Source: Reyranella massiliensis 521
GTDB taxonomy: Bacteria; Pseudomonadota; Alphaproteobacteria; Reyranellales; Reyranellaceae
Direction of reading: 5' to 3'
Assembly (NCBI GenBank): GCA_945860205.1
Contig: CAMARK010000004.1
Coordinates: 1-64,000 of the forward strand
Length of the DNA stretch: 64,000 nucleotides
Made by a program: the position numbers and the translations under genes
The notes under the pieces: generated by a model
The model's database searches: none
What the model saw: the letters and a program-made list of their open reading frames with translations, nothing else
What the model was told of the DNA's origin: nothing
In this document: piece after piece, positions 53,978 through 64,000 of the stretch
Layout of the letters: each line of letters begins with the position of its first letter
How positions within the stretch are numbered: position 1 is the stretch's first letter

Positions 53978-55101
53978 GCCGCACTCGCACTGTCCACGTC
54001 GATCTCGCCGGACGCAGCTACGACATCGCGATCGGCCCCGGCCTGATCGACCGCGCCGGCGCCTTGAGCGCGGGCCTGCTCGCCGCGCCGCGGGTGACGA
54101 TCGTGAGCGACGAGACCGTGGCGCCACTCTACGGCGAACGTCTTGCCGCCTCGTTTCGCAGTGCCGGTGTCAAAGCCACCCTGGTCAGCGTGCCGGCCGG
54201 CGAGAGCAGCAAGGAGTTCGCCTCCTTCGCCCGCCTGATGAACGACTTGCTAGACAGCCGGCCCGACCGCAAGTCGACGCTGGTGGCCTTGGGCGGCGGC
54301 GTGGTCGGCGACCTCACGGGATTCGCCGCGTCAGTGCTGCTGCGCGGCGTCGATTTCATCCAGGTGCCGACGACACTGCTCGCCCAGGTCGATTCCTCGG
54401 TGGGCGGCAAGACCGGCATCAACACGCGCCACGGCAAGAACCTGGTGGGCACCTTCTATCAGCCACGGCTAGTGCTGGCCGATACCGGCGTGCTCGACAC
54501 CCTGCCTCGGCGCGAGCTGCTGGCCGGCTATGCCGAGGTGGCGAAGTACGGGCTGATCGACGATCCCGCATTCTTCGCCTGGTGCGAGAAGAACGGCGCC
54601 GCAGTGCTGGCTGGAGATGCGGCCGCCCGCACCTATGCGATCGAGCAGAGCTGCCTCTCCAAGGCGCGCATCGTGGCGGCCGACGAACGCGAGACCACCG
54701 ATCTGCGCGCACTCCTCAACCTCGGCCACACCTTCGGCCATGCGCTGGAGGCCGAGACCGGCTTCGGTTCCGACCTGTTGCACGGCGAGGCCGTGGCCGC
54801 CGGCATGGCGATGGCCTTCGACCTGTCGGCCCGGCTCGGGCTCTGTCCGGCGGCGGACGCCGGCCGCGTGCGTGCCCATCTGGCGGCGGTCGGGCTGCCG
54901 ATGCGGCTGCGGTCGATCGGCGGCGACAACCGGCGTATCTGGGATGCGGACCGCCTGATCGGCCACATGCGCGGCGACAAGAAGGCCGAGGGTGGCAAGC
55001 TCGCGTTCGTCCTGGCGCGCGGCATTGGTGGGGCGTTCGTGAGCCGCCAGGTCGACGAGGCCGTGCTGCACGGTCTTCTGACCGACGCCATCGCGGCCTG
55101 A
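53974..55101 (+). CDS. aroB: 3-dehydroquinate synthase
   Basis: MSRTRTVHVDLAGRSYDIAIGPGLI, LGGGVVGDLTGFAASVLLRGVDFIQVPTTLLAQVDSSVGGKTGINT. ATGA overlap with aroK. Confidence 0.96.
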   Translation: MSRTRTVHVDLAGRSYDIAIGPGLIDRAGALSAGLLAAPRVTIVSDETVAPLYGERLAASFRSAGVKATLVSVPAGESSKEFASFARLMNDLLDSRPDRKSTLVALGGGVVGDLTGFAASVLLRGVDFIQVPTTLLAQVDSSVGGKTGINTRHGKNLVGTFYQPRLVLADTGVLDTLPRRELLAGYAEVAKYGLIDDPAFFAWCEKNGAAVLAGDAAARTYAIEQSCLSKARIVAADERETTDLRALLNLGHTFGHALEAETGFGSDLLHGEAVAAGMAMAFDLSARLGLCPAADAGRVRAHLAAVGLPMRLRSIGGDNRRIWDADRLIGHMRGDKKAEGGKLAFVLARGIGGAFVSRQVDEAVLHGLLTDAIAA

Positions 55102-55108
55102 GGCCATC

Positions 55109-56410
55109 ATGGAAGCCGACCTTCAATTCGACGTACCGCTATACGTCGCCGGGCCGCTGGTCCTGTTCTGCCTGCTGTTGGCGGCCTACCTGTCGGCGGC
55201 GGAGACTGCGATCACCGGCGCCTCGCGCCAGCGCATGCACAGGCTCGCCCAGCAGGGCAACAAGCGCGCGGCGATGGTGAACGACCTGCTCGACCACAAG
55301 GACGAGACGGTGAGCGCCGTGCTGCTGGGCAACAACGTGGTCAACATCTTCTCAGCCTCGCTTACGACCGCGGTGCTCACCGCGCTGTTCGGGGCGGCGG
55401 GCGTCGTCTACGCCACGCTCGCGATCGGCGTGCTGGTCGTGATCTTCGCCGAAGTCATGCCCAAGACCTGGGCGCTGCTGCGGGCCGACCGGGTGGCGCT
55501 CATCCTGGCGCCGTCGATCGTGGTCACACTGGCGATCCTGGGGCCGATGGCGCGCGGTGTCGCCTGGATCTCCCGCTTCTTTCTCCGCCTGATGAGCGTG
55601 CGGACCGACCACACGCACGATGCCGGCGAACAGAACGAACTGCTGCGCGGCGCCATCGAGATGCATGGCGAGGGCCAGGTCGGCGATGCCGCGCCGGCTG
55701 AAAAGGCGATGCTGCGCTCGGTGCTCGACCTCGGCGACCAAACGGTGGGCGACGTCATGACCCATCGCGGCAATGTCACGCTGATCGACGCCGACCAGCC
55801 CACCGATTCGATCGTGACGCAGATGCTGGCGAAGCCGCACACGCGCATTCCGCTTTACCGTGGCCAGACCGACAATATCGTGGGCGTGCTGCACGCCAAG
55901 GACCTGTTCCGCGCCGTCGAAGCGGCCGGCGGTCCGGCGGGAGTCGACACCGATTCAGTCATGACGCCGCCCTGGTTCATTCCGGAATCGACGGTTCTGT
56001 TCGATCAGCTCCAGGCATTCCGCGCCCGCCACGAGCATTTCGCGATCGTCGTCGACGAATACGGCGCGCTGCGTGGCATCGTCACGCTCGAGGACATCAT
56101 CGAAGAGATCGTGGGCGACATCGAGGACGAGCACGACACCATCAAGCGCGGCGTGGTCCGCCGCGACGACGGCAGCATGATCTGCCAGGGCGACGTTCCG
56201 ATCCGCGATCTCAACCGCGAGTTCGGCTGGAACCTGCCGCAGGACGTCGCCATCACCATCGCCGGACTGGTCCTGCACGAGGCCCGCCGCATTCCGGAAG
56301 TGGGCCAGATGTATGCATTCTATGGATTCCGCTTCGAAATTCTGAAGCGCGAGGGCACGCGCATCGCCGAGTTGCGCATCTTTCCGCCCGCCTCCATACA
56401 GGCCGGGTAG
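55109..56410 (+). CDS. HlyC/CorC-type CNNM transporter with CBS domains
   Basis: N-terminal DUF21, LSAAETAITGASRQRMHRLAQQGNKRA, CBS pair, C-terminal CorC domain. Confidence 0.93.
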   Translation: MEADLQFDVPLYVAGPLVLFCLLLAAYLSAAETAITGASRQRMHRLAQQGNKRAAMVNDLLDHKDETVSAVLLGNNVVNIFSASLTTAVLTALFGAAGVVYATLAIGVLVVIFAEVMPKTWALLRADRVALILAPSIVVTLAILGPMARGVAWISRFFLRLMSVRTDHTHDAGEQNELLRGAIEMHGEGQVGDAAPAEKAMLRSVLDLGDQTVGDVMTHRGNVTLIDADQPTDSIVTQMLAKPHTRIPLYRGQTDNIVGVLHAKDLFRAVEAAGGPAGVDTDSVMTPPWFIPESTVLFDQLQAFRARHEHFAIVVDEYGALRGIVTLEDIIEEIVGDIEDEHDTIKRGVVRRDDGSMICQGDVPIRDLNREFGWNLPQDVAITIAGLVLHEARRIPEVGQMYAFYGFRFEILKREGTRIAELRIFPPASIQAG

Positions 56411-56442
56411 CAATCACACAGGTCATTCCGAGAGGTTCAACC

Positions 56443-57096
56443 ATGCCGCTTTCGCCACCGGTCGGGCGACAGCACCTGCATACGCGCCGCGTCGTCTGCC
56501 AGGGCTTTTTCCGCGACGACGGGCTGTGGGACATCGAAGGTCGCATCACCGACGAGAAGTCCTACGAACACTCCAACGAATGGCGCGGCACGCTGAAGCC
56601 CGGCGACTTCGTGCACGACATGTCGATCCGCCTCACCGTCGACGAGAGGTTCACCATTGTCGATGTCGAGGCAGTAACGGACAAGTCGCCGTATCGGATG
56701 TGCGGCGACATCACGCCCGATTTCAGGAAGCTGATCGGCCTCAGGATCGGCGGCGGCTTTCATCGCGCCGTCCGCGAGCGGCTGGGCGGCGTCCATGGCT
56801 GCACGCATATCGTCGAGCTGCTGGGGCCGGTTGCCACCACGACTTTCCAGACCGTGTCGTCGGGCAGGGCGCGTGAACTCGAACGCGCCCATCGCGCCAA
56901 GAAAGGCGATGCCAAACCTCGTGAGCCCGAGATAGCGGGCAAGCCCCGCCGCAAGCCCTATGTCATCGACACCTGCCACGCCTGGGCGGCCGACGGCGCC
57001 GTGGTGAAGCGCTGGGCGCCGGATTTCTACACCGGCCCCGACGCCGAGGCGGTGCGCACCGCGGCGGCCGGCAAGGAAATGGAGCTGGACGGCTAG
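56443..57096 (+). CDS. DUF2889 family protein
   Basis: GLWDIEGRITDEKSYEHSNEWRGTLKPGDFVHDMSIRLTVDERFTIVDVEAVTDKSPYRMCGDI. Confidence 0.9.
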   Translation: MPLSPPVGRQHLHTRRVVCQGFFRDDGLWDIEGRITDEKSYEHSNEWRGTLKPGDFVHDMSIRLTVDERFTIVDVEAVTDKSPYRMCGDITPDFRKLIGLRIGGGFHRAVRERLGGVHGCTHIVELLGPVATTTFQTVSSGRARELERAHRAKKGDAKPREPEIAGKPRRKPYVIDTCHAWAADGAVVKRWAPDFYTGPDAEAVRTAAAGKEMELDG

Positions 57097-57395
57097 CTGG
57101 CACCCCGTGCCGCGTCTTCCGCCGGCGTCAGCGTGACCAGCGCCAGCGCATGCAGGCCGGCGTCGAGTTCGTCCTTCAGCGCGGCATAGACCAGCCGCTG
57201 CCGTGCCACCCGGCCCTGACCCTCGAAGGCGGCCGAGACGATCTCGACGTTGAAATGGGTCTCGCCGCCCTCGCGGTAGCCGGCATGGCCGAGATGGCGT
57301 TGGGAGTCGTCCTCCACGGCAAGCCGCACCGGCTGGAAGCGCTGCCGGAGCTTGCTGTCAATTGCCATCGCCACCTTGCCCATCACGTCCCTCAC
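57093..57395 (-). CDS. BolA family protein
   Basis: GGETHFNVEIVSAAFEGQGRVARQRLVYAALKDELDAGLHALALVTLTP. Confidence 0.92.
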   Translation of the reverse strand: MRDVMGKVAMAIDSKLRQRFQPVRLAVEDDSQRHLGHAGYREGGETHFNVEIVSAAFEGQGRVARQRLVYAALKDELDAGLHALALVTLTPAEDAARGAS

Positions 57396-57444
57396 CTGCC
57401 CGGCCTCACTTGCCCGGCAAAACCGGAGAACACATATTAGCCCA

Positions 57445-58029
57445 ATGTCACGACGGCGAGCGAAACCCTTGATGGAGACCGATGGCGCGCAGCTGCATCA
57501 GCGCGTCTGCGAGGCGCCCGGCTGTCGGCTGCAGGGCGAATACCGTGCGCCCTGGGCCCGGGATCGGCTGAACGAATACCGCTGGTTCTGTCTCGAGCAT
57601 GTCCGCGAATACAACAAGAAATGGGACTATTTCGCCGGCCTGGGCGCCGACCAGATCGAGGCCCACATCCGGGCCGACACGACCTGGCGCCGCCCGGTGT
57701 GGCCGCTCGGCGCACGGCGCAGCGGCAATGGGACCTATACCCACGTCAACGACCCGTTCGGCCTGGCCGACGATGCCGGGCTGGGGGAAAAGCCGCCGCC
57801 GATCAACGACGGCAGCGAGCAATTGACCTCGGCCGAGCGCAGCGCTCTCGACGTTCTTGAACTTTCATGGCCGCTGACCCGGGCTGCGGTGAAATCTCGT
57901 TACAAGGAACTGGTGAAAATTCACCATCCCGATGCCAATGGCGGCGCCCGGGAGGCCGAGGAAAAACTGAAGGAAATCAACGCCGCCTATTCCACTCTGC
58001 GGGCCTCGGAAAACCTGCCAGCAGCGTGA
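57445..58029 (+). CDS. DnaJ domain-containing protein
   Basis: CEAPGCRLQGEYRAP zinc-like motif and C-terminal J domain with HHPDANGG (HPD motif). Confidence 0.92.
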   Translation: MSRRRAKPLMETDGAQLHQRVCEAPGCRLQGEYRAPWARDRLNEYRWFCLEHVREYNKKWDYFAGLGADQIEAHIRADTTWRRPVWPLGARRSGNGTYTHVNDPFGLADDAGLGEKPPPINDGSEQLTSAERSALDVLELSWPLTRAAVKSRYKELVKIHHPDANGGAREAEEKLKEINAAYSTLRASENLPAA

Positions 58030-58101
58030 TTCCGGCCCCCTGCGACCATCCTGCCAATTGGCCGCTTGCGGTGCACAAAATGGCCTGCGAGACTGACTTT
58101 G

Positions 58102-58125
58102 CCCGCACTTTGGCGGGTTTTGTTT
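58102..58125 (+). terminator. Possible intrinsic terminator after the DnaJ-domain gene
   Basis: Stem cccgc/gcggg (58102-58106/58113-58117), followed by ttttgtttt. Confidence 0.5.
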
Positions 58126-58141
58126 TGTAGGAATTCGAGTG

Positions 58142-59146
58142 ATGGCCTCTACGACGACCGCGGCCCAGCAGAATGTGTCGGGCGTGCCGGATATCAAGGT
58201 TTCCGCCCGCCAGCTCTTCGGCATCGACACCGACATGGAAGTGCCGGCGTTCAGCATGCAAACCGAGCATGTCCCGCAGATGGACGATTCCTACCTGTTC
58301 GACCACGACACGACGATGGCGATCCTCGCCGGCTTCGCGCACAACCGACGCGTCATGGTCCAGGGCTATCACGGCACCGGCAAGTCGACCCATATCGAGC
58401 AGGTCGCGGCGCGCCTCAACTGGCCCTGCATCCGCGTCAATCTCGACAGCCACATTTCCCGTATCGACCTGATCGGCAAGGACGCGATCGTGCTGCGAGA
58501 CGGCAAGCAGATCACCGAATTCCGCGAAGGCATCCTGCCGTGGGCGCTGCAGAACCCGGCCGCCCTGGTGTTCGACGAATACGACGCCGGCCGCGCCGAC
58601 GTGATGTTCGTGATCCAGCGCGTGCTCGAGGTCGAGGGCAAGCTCACCCTGCTCGACCAGAACAAGGTGATCCGCCCGCACCCGTCGTTCCGCCTGTTCT
58701 CGACCGCCAACACGGTCGGTCTCGGCGACACGACCGGCCTTTATCACGGCACGCAGCAGATCAACCAGGGCCAGATGGACCGCTGGTCGATCGTGACGAC
58801 GCTGAACTACCTGCCGCACGACCAGGAAGTGAACATCGTCATCGCCAAGACACCGACCTACGACAATGATGAAGGCCGCAAGATCGTCTCCGCCATGGTG
58901 GCGCTGGCCGATCTCACCCGTGCGGGCTTCATCGCCGGCGACATCTCGACCGTGATGTCGCCGCGCACCGTGATCACCTGGGCCGAGAACGCGCGCATCT
59001 TCAGCGGCGACATCGGCTTTGCCTTCCGTCTCACCTTCCTCAACAAGTGCGACGAGGTCGAGCGCACCACCTTGGCCGAGTACTACCAGCGCTGCTTCGG
59101 CAAGGAACTGCCGGCAAGCAGTGGCAAGGGCGGCAAGCTGCACTAG
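58142..59146 (+). CDS. cobS: Cobaltochelatase subunit CobS
   Basis: [47 protein letters not shown]; paired with cobT. Confidence 0.95.
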   Translation: MASTTTAAQQNVSGVPDIKVSARQLFGIDTDMEVPAFSMQTEHVPQMDDSYLFDHDTTMAILAGFAHNRRVMVQGYHGTGKSTHIEQVAARLNWPCIRVNLDSHISRIDLIGKDAIVLRDGKQITEFREGILPWALQNPAALVFDEYDAGRADVMFVIQRVLEVEGKLTLLDQNKVIRPHPSFRLFSTANTVGLGDTTGLYHGTQQINQGQMDRWSIVTTLNYLPHDQEVNIVIAKTPTYDNDEGRKIVSAMVALADLTRAGFIAGDISTVMSPRTVITWAENARIFSGDIGFAFRLTFLNKCDEVERTTLAEYYQRCFGKELPASSGKGGKLH

Positions 59147-59164
59147 GACCGGGAAGAGGGCCGA

Positions 59165-61126
59165 ATGGCCAAGGATTCGACGCCACTCGAGGAATTCCGG
59201 CGCGTCACGGCTACCACCATGCGGGCGGTGGCGCGCAAGGAAGTGAATGTCTCGTTCGTGCCCGACGGCGGCTCGCTGCTGGGCAGCGAGGCGCGCATCA
59301 CCGTGCCGGCGCGCGACTTGCCGGTCGAGGACGTGAGCCGTGTCCGCGGCGAGGCCGATTCGATGGCCCTGAAGCTGCGCCACCACGACCGCAAGACACA
59401 TCTCCGCCGTGTGCCGCGCGGCGAGACGGCGCGCGCGATCTTCGAGGCGGTCGAGCAGGTCCGCGTCGAGGCCCTGGGGGCCCGCCGCATGACCGGCGTC
59501 GCCGACAATCTCTCGGCGCTGTGGCGCCAGCGCTCCGATCAGCGCGGCCATGCCCGCATCAAATCCAAGGACGATGCGCCGATCGCCGACGTGATCAGCC
59601 TGATCGCCCGAGAGCAGCTCCTGGGCGCCCAGCCGCCCGAATCGGCCAAGGCGATGGTCGACCTGTGGCGCGCCGACATCGAATCGGCGGCCGGACGCGA
59701 CTTCCAGAAGCTGAAGGAAGCGCTCGGCAACCAGGAAGCCTTCGCCCGGGCCGCGCGCCAGCTCATCCGCGACCTCAAGCTCGGCGACGAATCGGCCGAC
59801 CTGCAGGACGACGACAACGAGGACTCGCAGGACCAGGAGAACGCCGACGGCCAGTCGAACGAGACCGGCGACGACAACAGCGATTCCAGCGAGACCCAGG
59901 GCTACGGCGCCCAGGGCGAGGAAACCGAGGACGCCTCCGAGCAGGAAGACGCCTCCGAGACCGCCGCCGACCAGGCCCAGACCGAGATGCAGATGGGCTC
60001 GGGCGACGAGGAGGAGCCGGGCCGCGCCGAGCGTCCGTGGCTGCCGCCGGGTGCGCTCTCCAACGAGCCGCTGGGCCAGCAGTATCATGCCTACACGGTC
60101 AAGTTCGACGAGATCGTCGATGCCGACCAGCTCTGCGACGCCGAGGAACTGGGCCGCCTGCGCAACCATCTCGACCAGCAGCTCGCGCATCTCCAGGGCG
60201 TGATCGGCAAACTCGCCAACCGCCTGCAGCGCCGCCTGATGGCGCAGCAGAACCGCTCGTGGGAGTTCGACCTCGACGAGGGCACGCTCGATGCCGCGCG
60301 TCTCGCCCGCATCGTCGCCAACCCGATGCATTCGCTGTCCTTCAAGAAGGAAAAGGACACCAATTTCCGCGACACCGTGGTGTCGCTGCTGATCGACAAT
60401 TCAGGCTCGATGCGCGGGCGGCCGATCACGGTGGCGGCCATGAGCGCCGACATCCTCGCCCGCACGCTCGAGCGCTGCGGCGTCAAGGTCGAGATCCTGG
60501 GCTTCACGACGCGCGCCTGGAAGGGCGGCCAGAGCCGCGAGCAGTGGCTCGCCGCGGGCAAGCCCGCCAACCCGGGCCGCCTCAACGACCTGCGCCATAT
60601 CGTCTACAAGCCGGCAGATGCGCCGTGGCGGCGCGCCCGCAAGAACCTCGGCCTGATGCTGCGCGAGGGCATCCTCAAGGAGAACATCGACGGTGAGGCG
60701 CTGTTGTGGGCACACAACCGCCTGCTGCCGCGGCCCGAAGAGCGCAAGATCATGATGGTGATCTCCGACGGCGCGCCGGTCGACGATTCGACGCTGTCGG
60801 TCAACCCCGGCAACTATCTCGAGCGGCACCTGCGCGACGTCATCGACTGGATCGAGACGCGCTCGCCGGTCGAACTCGTCGCCATCGGCATCGGCCACGA
60901 CGTCACCCGCTATTACCGCAAGGCCGTCACCATCGTCGACGCCGACCAGCTCGGCGGCACGATGATGGAACAGCTCGCCTCGCTGTTCGACGAGGACGAC
61001 AAGAAGGAAGCCAGGGCCATGCGCGGTCGCGGCGGCGCCAAGGCTGCCGGCGGCGGCAAGGCCAGTGGTGGCAAGGCCAGCGGCGGCAAGACGGGCGGCA
61101 CCAAGACGGGCCGGCGCGCCGCCTGA
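59165..61126 (+). CDS. cobT: Cobaltochelatase subunit CobT
   Basis: Acidic middle region, C-terminal [44 protein letters not shown]. Confidence 0.95.
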   Translation: MAKDSTPLEEFRRVTATTMRAVARKEVNVSFVPDGGSLLGSEARITVPARDLPVEDVSRVRGEADSMALKLRHHDRKTHLRRVPRGETARAIFEAVEQVRVEALGARRMTGVADNLSALWRQRSDQRGHARIKSKDDAPIADVISLIAREQLLGAQPPESAKAMVDLWRADIESAAGRDFQKLKEALGNQEAFARAARQLIRDLKLGDESADLQDDDNEDSQDQENADGQSNETGDDNSDSSETQGYGAQGEETEDASEQEDASETAADQAQTEMQMGSGDEEEPGRAERPWLPPGALSNEPLGQQYHAYTVKFDEIVDADQLCDAEELGRLRNHLDQQLAHLQGVIGKLANRLQRRLMAQQNRSWEFDLDEGTLDAARLARIVANPMHSLSFKKEKDTNFRDTVVSLLIDNSGSMRGRPITVAAMSADILARTLERCGVKVEILGFTTRAWKGGQSREQWLAAGKPANPGRLNDLRHIVYKPADAPWRRARKNLGLMLREGILKENIDGEALLWAHNRLLPRPEERKIMMVISDGAPVDDSTLSVNPGNYLERHLRDVIDWIETRSPVELVAIGIGHDVTRYYRKAVTIVDADQLGGTMMEQLASLFDEDDKKEARAMRGRGGAKAAGGGKASGGKASGGKTGGTKTGRRAA

Positions 61127-61143
61127 TTCCGCGGCTGATTCCA

Positions 61144-62139
61144 GTGGCCGTCCGACTTCTTCTCTTCATCGGCTGCCTGCTCGTCGCATCCTGCGGCGGT
61201 GGTTCGCCACCGCCGGCCAGCGCGCAGGAACAATCGATCGAGATCAAGAACGTGTCGCAGCCATTCAAGCTCGACGAGCCCGCGGCCACGCGAATCGACC
61301 GTCTGATCTGGCGCGGCGGCATCATCATGACGGTCAATACGCCTCATTTCGGTGGCTGGTCGGATCTCCACGTGGCGGCCGACGGTCGCAGCCTGACGTC
61401 GATCTCCGACGAAGGCGCCTGGCTCACCGCGACCATCGACTACGATTCGAAAGGCGATCTGTTGGGCCTCAGCGCCGGCCGGATCGGCCAGCTCCGCGGC
61501 CTCGACGGCAAGCTGATCGCCACCAAGGCGGAAGCCGACGCCGAGGGCATGACCCGCCTGCCCGACGGCTCGTGGCTGGTGTCGTTCGAGCGCCGCCATC
61601 GGCTGTGGCGCTATCGGACGCTCCTCGACACACCCATGCCGGAGGAAGGTCCCGCCGACATCGGCCGGCAGCCCGCCAACGGCGGCATCGAGTCCTTGAT
61701 CGCGCTGGCCGATGGCCGCGTCATTGCCATCAGCGAGGAATACAGCCTGCGCCCGGGCTCGGTGGTGGGCTGGATCGGCGAGCCGGCGGCCGGCGGCTAT
61801 GTCTGGCATGCGTTCGACTATGCGACGACGCCGGATTTCAAGCCGACCGCGATCACGCTGCTGCCGGACGGATCGCTTGCCACGATCGAGCGGGCCTTCG
61901 ACATGGTGCGCGGCGTGCGTTGCCGCGTGATGCGGTTCGACGCCGCCCAGCTGAAGCCGGGCGCCACCGTGCGGGCCGAGGAACTGGCCCGGCTCGCGTC
62001 GCCCTATGCGGTCGACAATCTGGAAGGGATAGCCGCGACCAAGGGCGCGCGCGGCGAGACGCTGCTGTGGCTGATCTCGGACGACAACTTCAATCCGCTT
62101 CAGCGCAATATTCTGCTGCTGTTCGAACTGGCGCCGTAG
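61144..62139 (+). CDS. Esterase-like activity of phytase family lipoprotein
   Basis: Lipobox-like LLVASCGGG, HFGGWSDLHVAADGRSLTSISDEGAWLTATIDYDSKGDL, DNLEGIAATKGARGETLLWLISDDNFNPLQRNILLLFEL. Confidence 0.88.
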   Translation: MAVRLLLFIGCLLVASCGGGSPPPASAQEQSIEIKNVSQPFKLDEPAATRIDRLIWRGGIIMTVNTPHFGGWSDLHVAADGRSLTSISDEGAWLTATIDYDSKGDLLGLSAGRIGQLRGLDGKLIATKAEADAEGMTRLPDGSWLVSFERRHRLWRYRTLLDTPMPEEGPADIGRQPANGGIESLIALADGRVIAISEEYSLRPGSVVGWIGEPAAGGYVWHAFDYATTPDFKPTAITLLPDGSLATIERAFDMVRGVRCRVMRFDAAQLKPGATVRAEELARLASPYAVDNLEGIAATKGARGETLLWLISDDNFNPLQRNILLLFELAP

Positions 62140-62187
62140 GCGCCTCGACGAAGAAGGTCCCTCGCCTGTCGGCTCGGGATGGCGGCT

Positions 62188-62496
62188 TTAAGCCGCCAAC
62201 TTCTTCGCGTCCTTCTTGGCCTTGGCCGTAACGACCCGGCGCTTCAGCACCGTCATCTCGGGGCTGAGCTTGCTGTTGTTGGTGCCGAGCAGGTAGGCGT
62301 CGATGCCGCCATTGTGCTCGATGGTCTTGACGCCGCGCGGGGTCAGCCGCAGCCGCACCGTATGGCCGAGCACATCGGACAGGACCGAAGCGACCTGCAG
62401 GTTGGACATGAACCGGCGCCGGGTCTTGTTGTTGGCGTGGCTCACATTGTTGCCGTACTGCACGGACTTGCCCGAAAGGGCGCAACGACGGGGCAT
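62188..62496 (-). CDS. rpmB: 50S ribosomal protein L28
   Basis: MPRRCALSGKSVQYGNNVSHANNKTRRRFMSNLQ; start chosen at 62496. Confidence 0.97.
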   Translation of the reverse strand: MPRRCALSGKSVQYGNNVSHANNKTRRRFMSNLQVASVLSDVLGHTVRLRLTPRGVKTIEHNGGIDAYLLGTNNSKLSPEMTVLKRRVVTAKAKKDAKKLAA

Positions 62497-62509
62497 GGCG
62501 ACTTCCACT

Positions 62510-62536
62510 AAAAAACGATCCCGCCGGATAGGCGGG
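62510..62536 (-). terminator. Terminator-like hairpin directly upstream of rpmB
   Basis: Perfect 6-bp GC stem 62520-62525/62531-62536. Minus strand: CCCGCC-TATCC-GGCGGG-ATCG-TTTTTT, then AGTGGAAG and the rpmB ATG. Confidence 0.65.
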
Positions 62537-62571
62537 AAGGCCGGCTTTTTACGGGCCCGGAGGGGGCCGCG

Positions 62572-63054
62572 TCAAGCGAACCAGTCGACCACCCGGTCGC
62601 TGATATCCTCGACCATATCCTCGGAAATCACCCGTCCCCGGGCCGAAATGCCGGCCTGGTGCACGGTTTCGGGGTCACCGGAGATCAGGGGGTGCCACCA
62701 ATAGAGGTCCTGCCCCAGGTGGACCAGCCGGTAGCCACAGGTCTTGGGCAGCCAATCCATCTTCGCCACCACCTTTGGTGTGAGCTGGATGCAGTCCGGG
62801 ACGATCTTCTTGCGGTTCTTGTAGTCCTTGCAACGCGCCGTCTTGGGGTCGAGCAGCTTGCAGCAGGTATCGGTCTGGGCGAGTTCGCCGGTGCCCTCGT
62901 ATTCGAGCTTGTTGACGCAGCACATGCCGCAGCCGTCGCAGAGGGATTCCCACTCCTGTTTGGACATCCGGGCCAGCGACTTGCGCTTCCAGAACGGCAA
63001 TTCGCTGGCGGCAGCGGCCAGACGGGCCTGTTTGAGGAAGGATTTAGCGCCCAT
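62572..63054 (-). CDS. YcgN/UPF0260-like cysteine cluster protein
   Basis: [45 protein letters not shown]. Confidence 0.92.
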   Translation of the reverse strand: MGAKSFLKQARLAAAASELPFWKRKSLARMSKQEWESLCDGCGMCCVNKLEYEGTGELAQTDTCCKLLDPKTARCKDYKNRKKIVPDCIQLTPKVVAKMDWLPKTCGYRLVHLGQDLYWWHPLISGDPETVHQAGISARGRVISEDMVEDISDRVVDWFA

Positions 63055-64000
63055 GGAAAGCTTCTAGCATCCGCCGTGCCGCCACGGCAGGGGTCGCCCG
63101 GCCGGCCTCGACCTCCCGCTCCAGCCCGCCGACCAGGCGCTTCACCTCGGGATGGCGGCGCAGCTCGGCCAGCAGGGTCTCGCCGACCTCACTCCACATC
63201 CAGGCGCGCGCCTGTTCGGCACGGCGCCGAAAGATGCCCTTTTCGCCCACCGCCACCCTGAAGCGTTCGACCGTTTCCCAGATCTCGATCACGCCCTCGC
63301 CGGTCTGCGCCGAGCAGGTCTGGACTTCGGGCGTCCAGCCGGCAGTCGGCGAGCGCAACATGCGTAGCGCGTGCTGATAGTCGGCGGCCGAGCGTTTGGC
63401 CATGGTCTTGAGGTCGCCGTCGGCCTTGTTGACCACGATCAGGTCGGCCAGTTCGATGACGCCGCGCTTGATGCCCTGCAGGTCGTCGCCGCCCCCCGGC
63501 AGCAGCAGCACGACGAACATGTCGACCATGTCGGACACCGCCGTCTCGGACTGGCCAACGCCCACCGTCTCGACGAGCACGGTGTCGAAGCCCGCGGCTT
63601 CGACCAGCAGCATCGCCTCGCGCGTGCGCCGCGCGACGCCGCCCAGGGTGGCGCCGGCCGGCGACGGCCGGATGAAGGCGGTATGCCGGCGCGAGAGCTC
63701 TTCCATGCGCGTCTTGTCACCCAGGATCGAGCCGCCGCCGCGCTTGGAGGACGGATCGATCGCCAGCACCGCCAGCGACCGGCCGCGTTCCAGCAGGGAG
63801 AGTCCAAAGCGCTCGATCAGGGTCGACTTGCCGACGCCGGGCACGCCGGTGATGCCGAGCCGCACCGACTTGCCGCTGTGCGGCAACACCGCTGCCAGAA
63901 GCGCATCGGCGCGCGTGCGATGGTCGCTGCGCGTCGATTCGATGAGGGTGATCGCCTGGGCGAGCGCCCTCCGATCGCCGGCCAGCAGGGGTGCCAGAAG
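63044..64000 (-). CDS. meaB: Methylmalonyl-CoA mutase-associated GTPase MeaB (5' end outside window)
   Basis: [51 protein letters not shown]. Frame stays open to base 64000. Confidence 0.93.
   Translation of the reverse strand, partial: LLAPLLAGDRRALAQAITLIESTRSDHRTRADALLAAVLPHSGKSVRLGITGVPGVGKSTLIERFGLSLLERGRSLAVLAIDPSSKRGGGSILGDKTRMEELSRRHTAFIRPSPAGATLGGVARRTREAMLLVEAAGFDTVLVETVGVGQSETAVSDMVDMFVVLLLPGGGDDLQGIKRGVIELADLIVVNKADGDLKTMAKRSAADYQHALRMLRSPTAGWTPEVQTCSAQTGEGVIEIWETVERFRVAVGEKGIFRRRAEQARAWMWSEVGETLLAELRRHPEVKRLVGGLEREVEAGRATPAVAARRMLEAFHGR

Noticed and set aside
57977-60331. 784-aa minus-strand ORF across the cobS-cobT region
   Set aside because: Low-complexity His/Arg/Val-rich antisense product. 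The plus-strand CobS and CobT frames explain the region.
61036-61110. ggcaaggccag repeats as a mobile or CRISPR-like repeat
   Set aside because: In-frame low-complexity [16 protein letters not shown] tail of CobT with no spacers.

Overview
This 64 kb high-GC window looks like an alphaproteobacterial chromosome (Rhodospirillales-like by family content; inference, no database search was run). Most of it is core genes: M23 peptidase, clpB, DUF4167, prmC-prfA-hisS-ispG, a RodZ-like HTH protein, ptsP, lysC, ubiG, DUF1178, grxC, comF, mutT-argJ, a parvulin-type PPIase, secA, accA, xerD-like, aroK-aroB, CNNM/CorC, DUF2889, bolA, a DnaJ-domain protein, cobS-cobT, rpmB, a YcgN-like protein and meaB. 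Accessory parts are a class III cyclase/TolB/TPR gene (18.6-20.4 kb), a membrane glycosyltransferase cluster (30.8-36.1 kb), a divergent tonB/TonB-dependent-receptor pair (36.1-39.1 kb), and assorted metabolic genes (39-49.5 kb). No CRISPR array, rRNA, intact tRNA, transposase or integrase was found. The strongest unexplained structure is at 18.27-20.83 kb. The cyclase gene is bracketed by two nested direct repeats: a 20-bp copy of the 3' end of the upstream methyltransferase gene and a 17-bp tRNA-derived repeat. The left tRNA piece resembles a tRNA-Phe 3' half and supplies the methyltransferase stop codon. This looks like a small inserted cassette. Other leads are a Zur-box-like palindrome between tonB and its receptor gene, a sigma32-like clpB promoter, an in-frame tandem copy of the ClpB C-terminus plus stop, an untracked 59-aa membrane ORF, and a terminator-like hairpin abutting the rpmB ribosome-binding site.
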